Shown piece by piece: positions 51,330-51,633 of a stretch of DNA of 51,633 nt (its first letter is position 1; each line of letters opens with the position of its first letter). Under the pieces are notes generated by a model, which had not been told where the DNA came from, made no database searches, and worked only from the letters and a program-made list of their open reading frames with translations. The stretch is from an uncultured Burkholderiales bacterium (lineage in GTDB: Bacteria > Pseudomonadota > Gammaproteobacteria > Burkholderiales > Burkholderiaceae_C). The position numbers were made by a program, and so were the translations under genes. The stretch lies in contig CAIJQQ010000064.1 in the NCBI GenBank assembly GCA_903822825.1, forward strand, positions 1-51,633, given 5' to 3'.

Positions 51330-51633
51330 TGGTGGAGCTGGGGGGATTTGAACCCCCGTCCATAAGTCTTTTTCGTACAGTTCTACATGTGTAGTCGTCT
51401 GATTTGAGTCTCGCCAAATGAACCGCGCAGCGACACGCTGAACACCCAGCCAGTACCCTTTTTTCTCACACCACCTCAAGGTACCCGAGGTGATGCCAGC
51501 CCATATGTTTTACCTTGCAGCCAGGACTTTGAGTGGTTTAACCCCCTCATCACCCTAACCCAGCCTATCGGCCAACTGTTGCAAGGCTCACCGGATTAAG
51601 CGGCGAGTGCGAAACGTTCGTCGTTTGCAGTTA
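51330..51633 (-). ncRNA. ssrA: tmRNA (3' part; 5' end outside the window)
   Basis: The minus strand reads the tRNA-like 3' end (GGTTCAAATCCCCCCAGCTCCACCA) with CCA at 51330-51332. The tag-coding region is at 51599-51628 plus the TAA stop at 51596-51598, giving ANDERFALAA. About 300 of an expected 360-400 bases are present. tmRNA rescues stalled ribosomes with SmpB and marks the protein for ClpXP. Confidence 0.96.

Overview
The window looks like chromosomal DNA of a betaproteobacterium, order Burkholderiales, most likely family Comamonadaceae (Limnohabitans/Rhodoferax/Polaromonas-like). The evidence is the GC-rich coding style, the tmRNA tag reading ANDERFALAA, the gene order folC-SPOR-cvpA-purF-metZ beside gltX, a Bug-family solute receptor, and housekeeping proteins that resemble those of that family. 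The genus is inference.

Layout. 1-7 kb: tRNA-Ala(GGC), gltX, metZ, purF, cvpA, a SPOR protein and folC, all on the minus strand. 7-10 kb: a Spx/ArsC-like reductase, a glycine-zipper envelope protein, ppnP and argG on the plus strand, with two clear terminators. 10-12.45 kb: an AT-richer accessory island with a stop-ridden membrane pseudogene, a perfect inverted repeat, and three minus-strand genes of which one is SIR2-like. 12.46-16.9 kb: murB, yajQ-type protein and a secreted M16 protease. 17-23.8 kb: a compact saccharide-assembly operon (galE, a glycosyltransferase/phosphoglycosyltransferase fusion, a double glycosyltransferase and a flippase). 23.8-29.4 kb: plsY, ybaK, an aldo/keto reductase, an acyl-CoA synthetase divergent from an alpha/beta hydrolase, and a secreted protein. 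29.4-34.5 kb: prfB with its programmed frameshift, pepN, fbp and an atypical tRNA-like gene with a strong terminator.

34.5-40.7 kb holds the most unusual locus. Two exported caspase-fold (peptidase C14) proteins are divergently encoded around a perfect palindrome. The plus-strand side is a translationally coupled operon of a small secreted protein, a zinc-ribbon/coiled-coil membrane protein, a caspase-EF-hand-DUF4384 protein, an OmpA-domain protein and a second copy of the small secreted protein. I do not know of a described system with this composition. It looks like an envelope-associated metacaspase module.

40.7-44.5 kb is a LysR-controlled catabolic operon (hydroxyacid/hydroxyacyl-CoA dehydrogenase, BKACE cleavage enzyme, Bug receptor) with an apparently leaderless first gene, closed by a REP doublet. 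44.6-48.2 kb: NYN-domain protein, MipA/OmpV protein, PfkB sugar/nucleoside kinase and a parvulin-type PPIase. 48.4-50.6 kb: an OsmC-YcaO fusion. The window ends in a RHH/ParE toxin-antitoxin pair and the 3' part of ssrA (tmRNA).

I found no CRISPR array, intact transposase or rRNA gene.
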